The position numbers were made by a program, and so were the translations under genes. Source: Spiroplasma cantharicola (GTDB lineage: Bacteria > Bacillota_I > Bacilli_A > Mycoplasmatales > Mycoplasmataceae). Taken from it: 64,000 nucleotides of DNA. The notes under the pieces are model-generated. The model was not told the DNA's origin and made no database searches. It worked only from the letters and a program-made list of their open reading frames with translations. The stretch is from positions 1,054,001-1,118,000 of the forward strand of contig NZ_CP012622.1 of the NCBI RefSeq assembly GCF_001281045.1, read 5' to 3'. The first letter of the stretch is position 1; every line of letters begins with the position of its first letter. Below, in pieces: positions 19,298 through 29,957 of the stretch.

Positions 19298-20251
19298 CTA
19301 ATCTTGTTTGAAAGTTAGTCCTAATTGAACAACTTTATCCTTAATTTCTTTTAATGATTTTCTACCTAAGTTTCTGATTTCTTGAATATCATCTTCAGTA
19401 CGAGAAACTAAGTCACGTAATGAATTGATACTTGCTCTTTTTAAACAATTTAAACTTCTTTGTGTGAAATCTAAATCTTCAATTAAACGATCTAATTCTT
19501 TCTCATCTTCTTCATTTGTAGCTCCAATAACATTTAAATCATTGATTTCATCATTTAGATTTACAAAGAATTGTAAGTGTTCAACTAATATTTTTGCAGC
19601 TGTTGCAACTGCGTCACTTGCAGTAACTGTTCCGTCAGTTTCAACTTCTAAAATAAGTTTTTCTAAGTCTACTGATTTTCCAATTTTTGTTGCATCTACA
19701 TGGTAAGCAACTCTAACAATTGGAGAATAATTTGAATCGATTGTAATTGCATCAGCAACCAATTTCTCTTTTTTGTTATCTTTAAATGATCTATACCCTC
19801 TTGAGTTTTTTGCAAATAAAGTTAAATCTAAAACTCCACCATCAGCAATTGTACAAAGATGTAATTCTGGATTCATAACTTCAACTCCAGTAGGTAAACT
19901 GATATCTCCTGCAGTTATTTTTCCAACTCTTGTAGAACTTACTTTTAATTCAACAAATTCTTCATCATCAAATATTTTTGAATCAATTTTTAAAGCTAAT
20001 TTTTTTAGATTTAAAATAATTCTACTTACATTTTCAACAATTCCATTTATTGATGTAAATTCGTGAGCTGCACCTACAATTTTAATTGCATAAACAGCTG
20101 CACCTGGAGTTGAAGAAATTAATGTTCTTCTAATTGCGTTACCAAGTGTTGTTCCAAATCCTCTTTCAAGAGGTTCTACTTTAAATTCCCCATAATTTCT
20201 GTTTTTTTCCTCTTTTAATAATTTAAATTCTGGTCTTGAAAATTGTTTCAT
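19298..20251 (-). CDS. rpoA: DNA-directed RNA polymerase alpha subunit
   Basis: The 317-residue subunit has the assembly domain (FKVEPLERGFGTTLGNALRRTL-like N-terminus, here with AIRRTLISSTPGAA) and a C-terminal domain from about residue 245 with helix-hairpin-helix segments (LKRASINSLRDLVSRTEDD, IRNLGRKSLKEI). Alpha dimers start RNA polymerase assembly, and the C-terminal domain contacts promoter DNA and activators. Its place between rpsK and rplQ is the standard one. Confidence 0.97.
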   Translation of the reverse strand: MKQFSRPEFKLLKEEKNRNYGEFKVEPLERGFGTTLGNAIRRTLISSTPGAAVYAIKIVGAAHEFTSINGIVENVSRIILNLKKLALKIDSKIFDDEEFVELKVSSTRVGKITAGDISLPTGVEVMNPELHLCTIADGGVLDLTLFAKNSRGYRSFKDNKKEKLVADAITIDSNYSPIVRVAYHVDATKIGKSVDLEKLILEVETDGTVTASDAVATAAKILVEHLQFFVNLNDEINDLNVIGATNEEDEKELDRLIEDLDFTQRSLNCLKRASINSLRDLVSRTEDDIQEIRNLGRKSLKEIKDKVVQLGLTFKQD

Positions 20252-20259
20252 ACTTTTTA

Positions 20260-20649
20260 TTAACCTCTCGGGCGTTTTCTTGGACGCACTCCATTGTGGG
20301 GAATTGGTGTTGTATCTTTAATTGAAGTTATTTCTAATCCGATACCTTGTAAACTTCTAACAGCAGCATCTCTTCCTGGACCTGGACCTTTTACTTCAAC
20401 AGCAATAGTTTTTACACCATTGTCCATAGCCCCTTTTCCTGCAGCTTCAGCTATTAATTGAGCTGCATAAGGTGTTGATTTTTTACTTCCTCTAAATCCC
20501 ATTACTCCGGCACTTGATCAAGCTATAACATTACCTTTTTCATCTGAAACAGTTACGATTGTATTATTGAATGTTGAGTGAACGTGAGCTATACCTTTAG
20601 CAATATTCTTTTTAACTTTTTTCTTGTTGTTTTGTTTATTATTTGCCAT
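20260..20649 (-). CDS. rpsK: 30S ribosomal protein S11
   Basis: The 129-residue product includes [45 protein letters not shown] and the C-terminus [11 protein letters not shown]. One in-frame TGA encodes the conserved Trp in IAWSSAG. S11 lies in the platform of the small subunit near the mRNA exit. It sits between rpsM and rpoA in the alpha operon. Confidence 0.96.
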
Positions 20650-20666
20650 AGTTTATACCTCTCTAA

Positions 20667-21032
20667 CTATTTTTTCTTATTAGCTACAGTTTTTCGAGGG
20701 CCTTTTCTTGTACGTGCATTTGTCTTAGTTGACTGTCCACGAACAGTAAGTCCTTTTCTGTGTCTCATTCCTCTGTAACATCCAATTTCCATTAAACGTT
20801 TAATGTTTAATGCTGTTTCTCTTCTTAAATCTCCTTCAGTTTTTACTTTAGAAATTTCTTGGGAGATTAATTTAATATTCTCTTCTGATAAGTCTTTAAC
20901 TCTTGTATCTTCGCTTACTTTTGTAGCCTCAAGGATTTTTTGTGAAGTTGTTAAACCAATACCATAAATATAAGTTAGAGCAATAACTACTCTTTTTTCA
21001 TTAGGTATTTCTACCCCATTTATACGAGCCAT
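20667..21032 (-). CDS. rpsM: 30S ribosomal protein S13
   Basis: The 121-residue protein begins [21 protein letters not shown] and has the G-rich [20 protein letters not shown] segment and a basic tail ([13 protein letters not shown]). S13 is in the head of the 30S subunit and contacts the P-site tRNA and the large subunit. The gene precedes rpsK by 17 bases. Confidence 0.96.
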   Translation of the reverse strand: MARINGVEIPNEKRVVIALTYIYGIGLTTSQKILEATKVSEDTRVKDLSEENIKLISQEISKVKTEGDLRRETALNIKRLMEIGCYRGMRHRKGLTVRGQSTKTNARTRKGPRKTVANKKK

Positions 21033-21095
21033 TATTAATTTCCTTTCTAATAAGATTAACCAATTTTTGCTTTATTAATAAACATTAATAAATAA

Positions 21096-21209
21096 TTAAC
21101 CTTGTCGTTGTTTATGTTTTGGTTGTTCACAAATAATCATTACACGGCCTTTACGTCTAATTACACGACACTTGTCGCAAATTTTTTTGACAGATGATCT
21201 TACTTTCAT
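21096..21209 (-). CDS. rpmJ: 50S ribosomal protein L36, zinc-binding form
   Basis: A 37-residue frame begins [17 protein letters not shown] and ends [11 protein letters not shown]. Cys11, Cys14, Cys27 and His32 form the usual zinc ribbon of L36. It lies between infA and rpsM as in most bacteria. Confidence 0.96.
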   Translation of the reverse strand: MKVRSSVKKICDKCRVIRRKGRVMIICEQPKHKQRQG

Positions 21210-21269
21210 CTTTTCTAACCTCCTGATTTTGTGTACTTAATTTATATTTACATTGTTGATTAAAATTAC

Positions 21270-21497
21270 TTATTTACCATTTTTAAAACGGTATGTAATT
21301 CTTCCACGTGTTGGATCATATGGTGAAATTGCAACAGTGACTTTATCTCCTGGTAAGATGCGAATGTAATTCATTCGGATTTTACCAGACACGTGGGCGT
21401 CTATAACTATTTCATTTTCTAATTTCACCTTAAATGTAGCATTTGGTAGTACCTCTAAAACGGTACCATCCACTTCTAAATAATCTTCTTTTGCCAT
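21270..21497 (-). CDS. infA: Translation initiation factor IF-1
   Basis: The 75-residue protein is a single OB-fold: [20 protein letters not shown], then [20 protein letters not shown] and [17 protein letters not shown]-1 sits in the ribosomal A site during initiation. Its ATG shares one base with the map stop codon (TAATG), so the two are coupled. Confidence 0.97.
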   Translation of the reverse strand: MAKEDYLEVDGTVLEVLPNATFKVKLENEIVIDAHVSGKIRMNYIRILPGDKVTVAISPYDPTRGRITYRFKNGK

Positions 21498-22270
21498 TAT
21501 TCTGTTTCCTCCTTGGTTTTAAATAAAGTTAATACCTCTGGATCTCCTTCAGTGATCAAAATAGTATGTTCAAAGTGGGCAGTCATACTACCATCTTTTG
21601 ATGACACTGTTCAGTCATCATCAGCAACAATAGTTTTATTTGTTCCTATCTGAACCATTGGTTCAATACAAATAGCCATTCCTGGAACTAATCTCATTCC
21701 AGTATTTTCTACTCCTACATTAGGAACAAAGGGATCTTCATGCATTTCCAATCCAATACCATGTCCTGAATAATCTGTTGGCAAATGATAACCATTTTCT
21801 TCAATAAATTTTTGAACAGTAGAAGAAATAGTCCCGATGCGCACACCGGCTCTTACCTGCTCAATTGCCAAGTATAGTGACTTTTCAGACAACTCTATTA
21901 GTTTATCATACTTTTTATCTTTTGAGTTACCACAAATTACAGTAAATGCTGCATCTGCGTGATACTTTTCAAAAACACAACCTGCATCAATTGATACAAT
22001 ATCACCATCTTCTAATATCCTATTTCTAGGTATTCCATGAATTAATTGTTCATTAATTGATATACAGATATGTGCAGGAAATCCACCATAACCTTTAAAA
22101 TTACTTGTACATCCCTTTTGGGTAATAAAATCTATAAAAAACTTATCCAAATCCAAGCAATTAACACCTGGTTTAATCATTTTTTTTAGTTCCTGTAAGG
22201 CTTCTCCAAGAACTTGTCCAGCATATCTCATTTTCTCAATTTGTTCAGCATTTTTAATTGTTATTGCCAT
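21497..22270 (-). CDS. map: Methionine aminopeptidase, type I
   Basis: The 257-residue enzyme begins [20 protein letters not shown]. Metal ligands are seen in SIDAGC and HADAAF (two Asp), [11 protein letters not shown] (His) and the two Glu of AICIEPM and TAHFEHT. It removes the N-terminal Met from new proteins. One in-frame TGA (Trp) lies near the C-terminus. The gene starts 4 bases after the adk stop. Confidence 0.96.
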
Positions 22271-22274
22271 ATAG

Positions 22275-22907
22275 TTAAGAACCTAAAATTTTTTCTACTC
22301 TATTATAAAGTTCTACAGGCGAACAATTAGCATCAACTTTAATTATTTTATCTTTATAAAACTTAATTAAAGGTGCTGTTTGATTATGATATGCTTCTAA
22401 TCTTATTTTAATTTTATCTTCTTGATCATCTGGTCGTACAACTAAAGTCCCATTATCAAAATCACAAATTCCTTCTTTTAAAGGTTTTCTATTTATCTTA
22501 TGATAACTTCTTTTACAAATTTGACAAATCATTCTTCCAGTTAAGCGACCCATCAAAGTACTTTCGTCAATATCTAAATAAACAACTTGATCAATTTTTT
22601 CTTTTAAATTCTTTAACATATCATCTAATGCTAATGCTTGATCATCTGTTCTTGGAAAACCATCAAATATTAAGTCCTTTTTTTTATTATTAAGATACAT
22701 TTCAACCATTGAGTTTGTAACTGAATCTGGAACTAATTTTCCCTTATTAATAAATTCTTGTGCTCTTAAACCCAAATCAGTTTTATTAGAAATATTATCT
22801 CTAAATAAATCACCTGTTGAAAGTTGTGTAAAAGTCTTTTTCTCACAAAGAAACTCTGAAAGAGTTCCTTTACCACTACCTGGAGCTCCAAGTAAAATTA
22901 TATTCAT
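22275..22907 (-). CDS. adk: Adenylate kinase
   Basis: The 210-residue protein has the P-loop GAPGSGKGT at residues 7-15, the AMP-binding segment STGDLFRDNI, FDGFPRTDDQA and a long LID with the Gram-positive zinc site: CQICKRS, then C and D in GICDFDNG. It interconverts ATP plus AMP and two ADP. It stands between secY and map as in other Firmicutes and mollicutes. Confidence 0.97.
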   Translation of the reverse strand: MNIILLGAPGSGKGTLSEFLCEKKTFTQLSTGDLFRDNISNKTDLGLRAQEFINKGKLVPDSVTNSMVEMYLNNKKKDLIFDGFPRTDDQALALDDMLKNLKEKIDQVVYLDIDESTLMGRLTGRMICQICKRSYHKINRKPLKEGICDFDNGTLVVRPDDQEDKIKIRLEAYHNQTAPLIKFYKDKIIKVDANCSPVELYNRVEKILGS

Positions 22908-22925
22908 AAATCTTATTTCTCCTTA

Positions 22926-24356
22926 TTATCAAATATGTGAATTATATGCTGTTTCATCTTCACTAAATTTGTCTTGTTTTTTATCTAAGAATGACTGTTG
23001 AATCAATCTACCTTTTAGTTGTTGAACTGTTTGAATTGCAACTGAAATTACAATTATTAAACCAGTTCCTCCAATAGCTAAGTGAGAAGGTAAAGCTGTT
23101 ATTTTAGAAATTATATAAGGAAGAACTGCAATTCCAGCAAGGAATAAAGCTCCAATAATACTTAATCGATTAATTACTCCAGATAAGAATTTTTCAGTTT
23201 CTTTTCCAGGTTTAACTCCTGGAATAAATGTTCCAGATTTTTTAAAGTTCTCTGTAATTTTTTCAGGATTAATTTGAACTTGTGCATAAAGGAAAGTAAA
23301 TAGAACTGTTAAAATTCCATAAATTGCAATTCCTCATCAAGTTCCAAATGATAAATAATTTTGTGTAAATAATACAAATCCATTATTTGGGTTTGTAGCT
23401 GCAATAATTTGAGCTACTGTCATTGGTGTTGAAATTATAGCTGATGCAAAAATAACTGGTATAACCCCTGCATTGTTTAATTTTAATGGCAGATACGGTG
23501 TGTGATCTTTTGTATCAACTAATCCCGCTCCAGTTTGTTGAATTGGAATTTTTCTTTCAGCTTCGTTCATTAGAACAACAACAAAAATAACTAATAAGAA
23601 TGAAATAATATATATTAAGAATTTTAATAGTCCATCAAATAGAATTGTTGATTCACCTTTAACTTCAACTCAAAATTTAAATGTATTTGTAAAGTTATTT
23701 GGCATTTGAGAAACAATACCTGTAAAGATTATTATTGAAACTCCATTACCAATACCTTTAATTGTTATTTGATCTGAAATTCATAACATTAAGAATGTTC
23801 CACCAAGCATAACTGTTGGCACTAATATGTAATAAAATCATGCAGGCCCAGTTCCAGTGGCATTTGTTCCTCATTTTGCTTCAATTAATCCTTGACTTGT
23901 CAATGTAAAGATTGTAGCTACAGATTGCATTAAGGCAAATGGAATAGCCAATACTTTAGTTAACCTATCTAATTTTCTTCTTCCTCTTTCACCAGATTTA
24001 CTTCATCTTGTTAAAACAGGAATAACATCAGTTGAAAGTAACTGAACAATAATTGATGCTGTAATATAGGGCGAAACACCCAAAGCCAATATTGAGAATT
24101 GTCCAATACTTCCTCCCCCTAAAGTTGATAGCAATTGGAAAAAGTCTTGATTTCCAACTGATTCTTTAAAATTTGGTGATATTTGAACACCAGGAACTGT
24201 TAATAAAGTTCCCATTCTAATTATTATTAAGACTATTAAAGTAAAAACGATTCGTTTTACAAGGTCTTTGTTTCTAACAAAGAAGCCACCTTTAGCGAAT
24301 TCGTTTTTGTATTTAGTTACTTTAGCCTTTTTAGTTTTATTAACTTTAGCAGCCAC
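22926..24356 (-). CDS. secY: Protein translocase subunit SecY
   Basis: Reading TGA as Trp gives a 476-residue membrane protein with the SecY pattern: RIVFTLIVLIIIRMGTLLTVPGV at the start, a plug-like GGSIGQFSILALGVSPYI, and VQLLSTDVIPVLTRW. It forms the membrane channel for secretion and for insertion of membrane proteins. The start is a GTG at 24356 placed after GAGGTG, right after the rplO stop. The last codon is TGA (Trp), followed by TAA. Confidence 0.95.
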
Positions 24357-24794
24357 CTAAATCACCTCTATAGTACCACCAGCAGCTTTAATTAACTCTT
24401 CAGCGCTTTTTGATACTTTATTTACTTTAACTTTTATTGACTTAGTAATTTTACCATTTCCTAGCACTTTTACTAATGTTTTTTCATTTTTAATAATTTT
24501 TTTCTCCATTAAAGTTTTGTGATTTACTTCAGTTAACCCTAATGTTTCTAACTTATCTAAGTTAATTAATACAAACTCTTTTCTATTTAAGCTTGTAAAA
24601 CCAATTTTAGGTAATCTTCTGAATAAAGGAGTTTGTCCCCCTTCAAATCCAGGTCTTACCCCTCCACCAGAACGTGAATTTTGACCTTTGTGTCCTCTAG
24701 TTGATGTCTTACCTTTACCAGAAGCCATACCACGACCAACACGTGTTGAGTCTTTTTTACTTCCTGGTGTAGATTTTAATTCATGTAATTTCAT
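24357..24794 (-). CDS. rplO: 50S ribosomal protein L15
   Basis: The 145-residue protein begins [22 protein letters not shown] and has [30 protein letters not shown], cut here by TGA-free sequence. It follows rpsE directly: no L30 (rpmD) gene lies between them. The end, [19 protein letters not shown], is typical for L15. Confidence 0.96.
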   Translation of the reverse strand: MKLHELKSTPGSKKDSTRVGRGMASGKGKTSTRGHKGQNSRSGGGVRPGFEGGQTPLFRRLPKIGFTSLNRKEFVLINLDKLETLGLTEVNHKTLMEKKIIKNEKTLVKVLGNGKITKSIKVKVNKVSKSAEELIKAAGGTIEVI

Positions 24795-24811
24795 AAAATA
24801 ATTACTCCTTC

Positions 24812-25456
24812 TTAAGCTGTTGTAGCTTCTTTAGTTTCTTTTTTAACTTCAACTTGATTTCCACGTAGTCTTGCAATTTGTTCTGGTGTTTGCATTTGTT
24901 GTAAACCTTCTAATGTAGCTCTTATCATATTGATAGGTGTATTTGATCCCAATGATTTTGTATAGATATCTGAAATTCCAGCTAATTCGACAACAGCACG
25001 AACTGGACCACCAGCAATAACTCCTGTACCTTTTCTTGCAGGTTTAATCATAACTTTCCCAGCACCGTAATGTCCCATAACATCATGTGGTACTGTAGAA
25101 CCTGCTAAAGGAATTCTAATTAAAGATTTTCTTGCTTCTTTAATAGCTTTCTTAATTGCATCTGGTACTTCGTTTGCTTTTCCTGTTCCTAACCCAACTC
25201 TACCTTTTTTATCACCAATAACTACAACTGCTGCAAATCTGAATCTACGTCCACCTTTTGTAACTTTTGTAACACGGTTAATAGTAACAACTCTTTCTTC
25301 ATAAGGGTTGTCTTCTCTGTTTCTGTTGAATTTTGGATCTCTTCTTTGTCCGTTAGGTCTATTGTTATTGTTTGGTCTAGTGTCTTTTTTGTCTTGGTTG
25401 TTTGAATCTACTTTTGGAGCTGATTCAGTTTTAACAACTTTTGTTTCTTCTGCCAT
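24812..25456 (-). CDS. rpsE: 30S ribosomal protein S5 with N-terminal extension
   Basis: S5 is 214 residues here against about 165 in most bacteria. The conserved part starts near residue 52 ([21 protein letters not shown]) and includes [27 protein letters not shown] and [14 protein letters not shown]. Residues 1-50 are a low-complexity tail rich in Asn, Asp, Arg and Lys. Mollicute ribosomal proteins often have such tails. S5 helps decoding accuracy and mRNA entry. Confidence 0.95.
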   Translation of the reverse strand: MAEETKVVKTESAPKVDSNNQDKKDTRPNNNNRPNGQRRDPKFNRNREDNPYEERVVTINRVTKVTKGGRRFRFAAVVVIGDKKGRVGLGTGKANEVPDAIKKAIKEARKSLIRIPLAGSTVPHDVMGHYGAGKVMIKPARKGTGVIAGGPVRAVVELAGISDIYTKSLGSNTPINMIRATLEGLQQMQTPEQIARLRGNQVEVKKETKEATTA

Positions 25457-25473
25457 TTTTTCTTAATCTCCTT

Positions 25474-25824
25474 CTAGAATTTCATACCATTTTCTTTTGC
25501 AGATTCTGCAAAAGCTTTTACTTTACCATGGAATAAATATCCACCTCTATCAAATACTACATTAGTTATTTTTTTACTTTTTGCTTTTTCAGCAATGTCT
25601 TTTCCTACAGCTTTAGCTGCATCAATATTACGTCCGTTTTTAAATCCCATTTTTATTGAAGATGATGATACTAATGTAACACCACTTGCGTCATCAATTA
25701 TTTGAGCATAGAAGTATGAGTTTGATTTAAATACATTTAATCTTGGTTTAGCACTAGTTCCAGACACTTTATTTCTTACTCTATAATGTCTTCTTTTTCT
25801 AGCTTCTGCTTTAGTGTATTTCAT
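25474..25824 (-). CDS. rplR: 50S ribosomal protein L18
   Basis: The 116-residue protein begins [22 protein letters not shown] and contains [34 protein letters not shown] and [19 protein letters not shown]18 binds 5S rRNA. It sits between rplF and rpsE. Confidence 0.96.
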   Translation of the reverse strand: MKYTKAEARKRRHYRVRNKVSGTSAKPRLNVFKSNSYFYAQIIDDASGVTLVSSSSIKMGFKNGRNIDAAKAVGKDIAEKAKSKKITNVVFDRGGYLFHGKVKAFAESAKENGMKF

Positions 25825-25847
25825 ATTTACTTCTCCTTAGCAACAGC

Positions 25848-26390
25848 CTACTTACCAGCTGCTTTACCTTCTTTTCTAATGATTTTTTCATCTTTGTATT
25901 TAACACCCTTACCTTTATAAGGTTCTGGTCTTCTATATGCTCTAATATTTGCTGCTACTTCTCCAACTAATTGTTTATCAATTCCTGATATTTTAATTTC
26001 TGTTGGTTTTGGGATTTCTACTAAAATTCCTTTAGGAACTTCGTATTCTACTGGGTGTGAAAACCCTAATGATAAGTTGATTTTATTACCAGCTAATGCA
26101 GCACGGTAACCAACCCCAACAATTTCAAGTTCCTTTACAAATCCTTCACTAACTCCAGTTAACATTCCTTTAATTAATGAGTTTGTAGTTCCATGTAATT
26201 GTTTTGTATGTTTTTGTTCGTTTTTTCTTAGAGTTTGTAATTCACTACCATCAACTTTAATTTCAATTAAAGGGCTGAAAGTTTGAATTAATTCTCCTTT
26301 TGATCCTTTTATAGTTACAACGTTATTTGTTTCAACTTTAACCTCTACTCCGGCAGGAATTGTTAATACTCTGTTTCCTATACGTGACAT
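25848..26390 (-). CDS. rplF: 50S ribosomal protein L6
   Basis: The 180-residue protein begins [17 protein letters not shown] and has the two repeated L6 folds, with [19 protein letters not shown] and the C-terminal [13 protein letters not shown]. It lies at the base of the L7/L12 stalk, near the factor-binding site. Confidence 0.96.
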   Translation of the reverse strand: MSRIGNRVLTIPAGVEVKVETNNVVTIKGSKGELIQTFSPLIEIKVDGSELQTLRKNEQKHTKQLHGTTNSLIKGMLTGVSEGFVKELEIVGVGYRAALAGNKINLSLGFSHPVEYEVPKGILVEIPKPTEIKISGIDKQLVGEVAANIRAYRRPEPYKGKGVKYKDEKIIRKEGKAAGK

Positions 26391-26406
26391 ATATTAATTC
26401 CTCTCC

Positions 26407-26796
26407 TTATCAAACAAATGCTAGGACCTCTCCACCAACATTATGGTGACGAGCTTCCTTATCTGTCATTATTCCGTTTGAAGTTGAAACTATTGCAATA
26501 CCCAAACCGTTTAATACTTGAGGTAAGTCATGAGAATTTGAGTAAACTCTTAATCCTGGTTTTGAAATTCTTTTTAATCCTTTAATAACTCTAATTTTTC
26601 CCTTGTACTTTAAGCTTATAGTAATGTCTTTCTTAAAGTCATCTGCAACTTTGAAGTCTTCAATGAAACCTTCTTTTTTAAGAATGTTTGCTATTTCTAA
26701 TTTTACTTTGCTTCCTGGAATTAGAACGTCTTTGTGAAAACGTTGGTTTGCATTTCTAATTCTAGTAAGCATATCTGCGATTACATCTGTTGTCAT
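26407..26796 (-). CDS. rpsH: 30S ribosomal protein S8
   Basis: S8 has 129 residues when the terminal TGA is read as Trp: it ends GGEVLAFVW and is then closed by TAA at 26409-26407. The front [17 protein letters not shown] and [11 protein letters not shown] and [14 protein letters not shown] are diagnostic. S8 binds 16S rRNA helix 21 and often represses its own operon. Confidence 0.96.
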
Positions 26797-26814
26797 AATT
26801 TCTTTTTCCTTTCA

Positions 26815-27000
26815 CTATCATGAAGCTTTCTTAATACCAGGGATTTGACCTTTGTATGCTAAATCTCTGAAGCATACACGGCATAGATTAAATTTTTTCA
26901 AAACTGAATGTGGTCTACCACAATTTCCACAACGTGTGTATTCTCTAACTTTGAATTTTTGGACTTTTGCTTGTTTTACTTTTAATGATTTTTTTGCCAT
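26815..27000 (-). CDS. rpsN: 30S ribosomal protein S14, zinc-binding type
   Basis: A 61-residue S14 of type Z: Cys24-Gly-Asn-Cys27 and Cys40-Arg-Val-Cys43 form the zinc site. It ends GIKKASW, with the final Trp encoded by TGA followed by TAG. It lies between rplE and rpsH, the usual place. Confidence 0.96.
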
Positions 27001-27019
27001 TTTATCCTATTCTCCTCAA

Positions 27020-27574
27020 TTACTTAACGAAAGGCATTCCTATTTTTTGTAATAATGAAAATGCATCGTCCTTTTGGTTTGCTGTTGTAACTATTGTGAT
27101 ATCCATCCCACGAACTTTTTTAACTTTATCATAGTCAATTTCGGGGAAAATGATTTGCTCTTTGATACCCATTGTGTAGTTTCCTTGTTTATCAAAACTA
27201 GTTTTAGGTACCCCTCTAAAGTCACGCACACGTGGTAACGCAACTGAAATTAATTTATCTAAAAATTCATACATTCTTTTTCCTCTAAGAGTAACTTTTG
27301 CACCAATTGGCATACCTTCACGCAATTTGAATACAGCTAAAGATTTTTTAGCTTTAGTTACAAGAGGTTTTTGTCCTGTAATTTGTTGTAATTCGATTAC
27401 TGCATCATCTAATTTCTTAGTATCTTGTACAGCATCTCCAATACCCATATTGATAACAATTTTTGCGATTTTTGGAACTTGCATGATTGATTTATATTGC
27501 TTTTCTTTAAATAATTCTGGGACGATTTTTTCTTTATATTTTTGTTCTAATCTATTAACATTTGCTTTTGCCAT
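27020..27574 (-). CDS. rplE: 50S ribosomal protein L5
   Basis: The 184-residue protein includes [44 protein letters not shown] (quoted in parts), PRVRDFRGV and [10 protein letters not shown]. It ends KIGMPFVK. L5 binds 5S rRNA and contacts the P-site tRNA. Confidence 0.96.
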   Translation of the reverse strand: MAKANVNRLEQKYKEKIVPELFKEKQYKSIMQVPKIAKIVINMGIGDAVQDTKKLDDAVIELQQITGQKPLVTKAKKSLAVFKLREGMPIGAKVTLRGKRMYEFLDKLISVALPRVRDFRGVPKTSFDKQGNYTMGIKEQIIFPEIDYDKVKKVRGMDITIVTTANQKDDAFSLLQKIGMPFVK

Positions 27575-27591
27575 ATTAACTTATCCCTTTC

Positions 27592-27909
27592 CTATTTAAC
27601 TTCTACGCCAGATTTTTTAGCAATTCTAACTTTTTTTCCATCTGCAATTTTGTATCCAATTTTTGTAAATCCATTTTTATTTTTTGGGTCAACTAATGAA
27701 ACATTTGAAATATCTACTGATGTAGGTATTTCTTTCATTCCACCTTCTTGATCTGTTTGTGAAGGTTTAGCATGCTTAATTGCCACAATTCCCTCAACAT
27801 AAACTCTTTTTTTATCTTTTGATACTTTAACTACTGGTCCAATTTTTCCTTTGTGATTTCCGGCGATAACTTTTACGACATCTCCTCTTAAGATTTTTGA
27901 TTTATTCAT
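27592..27909 (-). CDS. rplX: 50S ribosomal protein L24
   Basis: The 105-residue protein has a KOW motif at the front (LRGDVVKVIAGNHKGKIGPV) and VEGIVAIKHAKPSQ, VSLVDPKN and TKIGYKIADGKKVR. L24 helps start assembly of the large subunit. It follows rplN by 13 bases. Confidence 0.96.
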   Translation of the reverse strand: MNKSKILRGDVVKVIAGNHKGKIGPVVKVSKDKKRVYVEGIVAIKHAKPSQTDQEGGMKEIPTSVDISNVSLVDPKNKNGFTKIGYKIADGKKVRIAKKSGVEVK

Positions 27910-27922
27910 AAAAGTTCTCCTT

Positions 27923-28291
27923 CTATAGCACTTCGGGAGCTAGAGAGGCAATTTTTGCAAATCCAGCATCCTTTACTTCACGTGCGATTGGACCAAAGAT
28001 ACGAGTACCTCTTGGTGTTTTATCATCTTTGATGATTACTGCAGCGTTTTCAGAAAACTTAATGTATGTACCATCAGCTCTTCTTAAACCTCTTACAGTT
28101 CTAACAATAACAGCTTTTATAACTTGACCTTTTTTAACAGTTCCACCAGGAGCTGCAGATTTAACAGTAGCAACAACAATATCACCAATATTTGTAAATT
28201 TTCTAACACTTCCACCTAAATTACGAATAACTAATATTTCTTTAGCACCTGAGTTATCAGCGACTTTTAATCTTGATTCATTTTGTATCAT
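27923..28291 (-). CDS. rplN: 50S ribosomal protein L14
   Basis: The 122-residue protein begins [19 protein letters not shown] and has [22 protein letters not shown] and [11 protein letters not shown]. Its length and sequence are those of a standard L14, which forms a bridge to the small subunit. Confidence 0.97.
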   Translation of the reverse strand: MIQNESRLKVADNSGAKEILVIRNLGGSVRKFTNIGDIVVATVKSAAPGGTVKKGQVIKAVIVRTVRGLRRADGTYIKFSENAAVIIKDDKTPRGTRIFGPIAREVKDAGFAKIASLAPEVL

Positions 28292-28311
28292 TCTGTCGTA
28301 CCTCTTTTAAA

Positions 28312-28569
28312 TTAGATAATTGCTTTTTCAACAACTCTAACAAGTCTAAAGTTTTTAGTTTTACTCATTGGGCGAGTTTCCATAATTTCAACTCTATCTC
28401 CCATTTGAGCACTCGAATTTTCATCGTGTGCCTTGTATTTCTTTGAATACTTAACACGTTTCTTGTAAATTGGGTGGTTTTTGTATGTTTCAACTAATAC
28501 GGTAATAGTTTTATCCATTTTGTCTGAAACTACTCTACCAATATAAGTTTTTCTTAAATTTCTCTCCAT
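28312..28569 (-). CDS. rpsQ: 30S ribosomal protein S17
   Basis: The 85-residue protein includes [38 protein letters not shown] and [16 protein letters not shown]. It binds 16S rRNA early in assembly. It begins 2 bases after the rpmC stop. Confidence 0.96.
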   Translation of the reverse strand: MERNLRKTYIGRVVSDKMDKTITVLVETYKNHPIYKKRVKYSKKYKAHDENSSAQMGDRVEIMETRPMSKTKNFRLVRVVEKAII

Positions 28570-28571
28570 GG

Positions 28572-29957
28572 TTATTTAGCTCCTTTGATTGATGATTTTG
28601 CTGCTTGTTGTCTTGCTGCTTTTCTTTCAGCCATTTTTTTATTAGCTTCTTCAATTTGTCTTTTTGCTTCTGCTACATTTGATCCAAATGTATAAGTTTT
28701 AGCACCCTTAGGTTTTTTTGAAAGTTTCAAATCAATTCCTTCAATACGTTCACCTTTTGCTACACCAACTTTAACATTTTTAACAGCTATTTCTTTTAGT
28801 TTTTCTTTCCCTTTTCCAGTTGCTTTTGCTTCACCTGCAGGAACTACTTTACTACTTGCTTTTGGAATAACTGGTTTTTTAACTTCAGCTATTGTTTTAC
28901 CTGTCTTAATTGCAGGTTTCGGTTTAGCAACTACTTCTTTTTTAGGAGCAGGAGCTGGTTTTGATTTAGCAACTACTTCTTTTTTAGGAGCAGGAGCTGG
29001 TTTTGATTTAGCAACTACTTCTTTTTTAGGAGCAGGAGCTGGTTTTGATTTAGCAACTACTTCTTTTTTAGGAGCAGGAGCCGGTTTCGGTTTAGCAACT
29101 ACTTCTTTTTTAGGAGCAGGAGCTGGTTTCGGTTTAGCAACTACTTCTTTTTTAGGAGCAGGAGCCGGTTTCGGTTTAGCAACCACTTCTTTTTTAGGAG
29201 CAGGAGCCGGTTTCGGTTTAGCAACCACTTCTTTTTTAGGAGCAGGAGCCGGTTTCGGTTTCTCAACAACCACTTCTTTTTTAGGAGCAGGAGCCGGTTT
29301 CGGTTTCTCAACAACCACTTCTTTTACAGGAGCAGGAGCCGGTTTCGGTTTCTCAACAACCACTTCTTTTACAGGAGCAGGAGCCGGTTTCGGTTCCTCA
29401 ACAACCACTTCTTTTACAGGAGCAGGAGCCGGTTTCGGTTCCTCAACAACCACTTCTTTTACAGGAGCAGGAGCCGGTTTTTCCTCAACAACCACTTCTT
29501 TTACAGGAGCAGGAGCCGGTTTTTCCTCTTTAACTTCTATTTCAATTGGTTCTTTTGGTTCCTCAGTTGCTTTTTGCATTGCTGCCAAAATTGCATCTTC
29601 TGAAACTTGTTCTTGTTCTCCAGTTCCAAATTGTTCTTTTTGAAGTTTTTCTATCATGTCCTTATGTTTTTTACGTACTTGCTTACCAGCTTTTTCAGCT
29701 TCAACAACTGCTTTTGAATAATCTGCTTTAATAGTTTTATTTACTTCTTCTCCAGCTAATCTTCTTTCACCTAATAACATTTCAATTCTTGCAATGTCTT
29801 TTCTTAGTGAAGGAATTCTGTGAGTCTGTTCTAAACTACCTACAGCAGCTTGGAATTTAAGAGCGAATAATTCAGCACGACGATCTTCACCAAGTTTGAT
29901 TAAATCTTCAACTGATTTTGTTCTTAATTCTATCATGAAGTCTACTGCTTTAGACAT
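28572..29957 (-). CDS. rpmC: 50S ribosomal protein L29 with a very long repeat-bearing C-terminal extension
   Basis: The first 70 residues are a normal L29 ([40 protein letters not shown]); the full length is 461 against about 65-70 in most bacteria. After a helical charged stretch (70-145) come about 14 copies of a 13-15-residue unit, first as [14 protein letters not shown] and later as [14 protein letters not shown], then a basic tail with another helix ([18 protein letters not shown]). The charge of the unit drifts from acidic to basic along the array. L29 sits next to the polypeptide exit tunnel, so this arm would reach from there into the cytoplasm or towards SecY. That last point is inference. 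Confidence 0.95.
   Translation of the reverse strand: MSKAVDFMIELRTKSVEDLIKLGEDRRAELFALKFQAAVGSLEQTHRIPSLRKDIARIEMLLGERRLAGEEVNKTIKADYSKAVVEAEKAGKQVRKKHKDMIEKLQKEQFGTGEQEQVSEDAILAAMQKATEEPKEPIEIEVKEEKPAPAPVKEVVVEEKPAPAPVKEVVVEEPKPAPAPVKEVVVEEPKPAPAPVKEVVVEKPKPAPAPVKEVVVEKPKPAPAPKKEVVVEKPKPAPAPKKEVVAKPKPAPAPKKEVVAKPKPAPAPKKEVVAKPKPAPAPKKEVVAKPKPAPAPKKEVVAKSKPAPAPKKEVVAKSKPAPAPKKEVVAKSKPAPAPKKEVVAKPKPAIKTGKTIAEVKKPVIPKASSKVVPAGEAKATGKGKEKLKEIAVKNVKVGVAKGERIEGIDLKLSKKPKGAKTYTFGSNVAEAKRQIEEANKKMAERKAARQQAAKSSIKGAK
28925..29530. repeat. Tandem 39-45-bp coding repeats inside rpmC
   Basis: The segment AGGAGCAGGAGC recurs about 14 times at intervals of 39, 42 or 45 bases, all multiples of three. Neighbouring copies are almost identical and form blocks (Ser-, Pro- and Val-bearing variants). 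That is what recent unequal expansion would leave behind. Confidence 0.9.

Noticed and set aside
28925..29530. Regular repeats that could suggest a CRISPR array
   Set aside because: The period is 39-45 bases, the spacers are not unique, and the sequence is in frame with L29 throughout.
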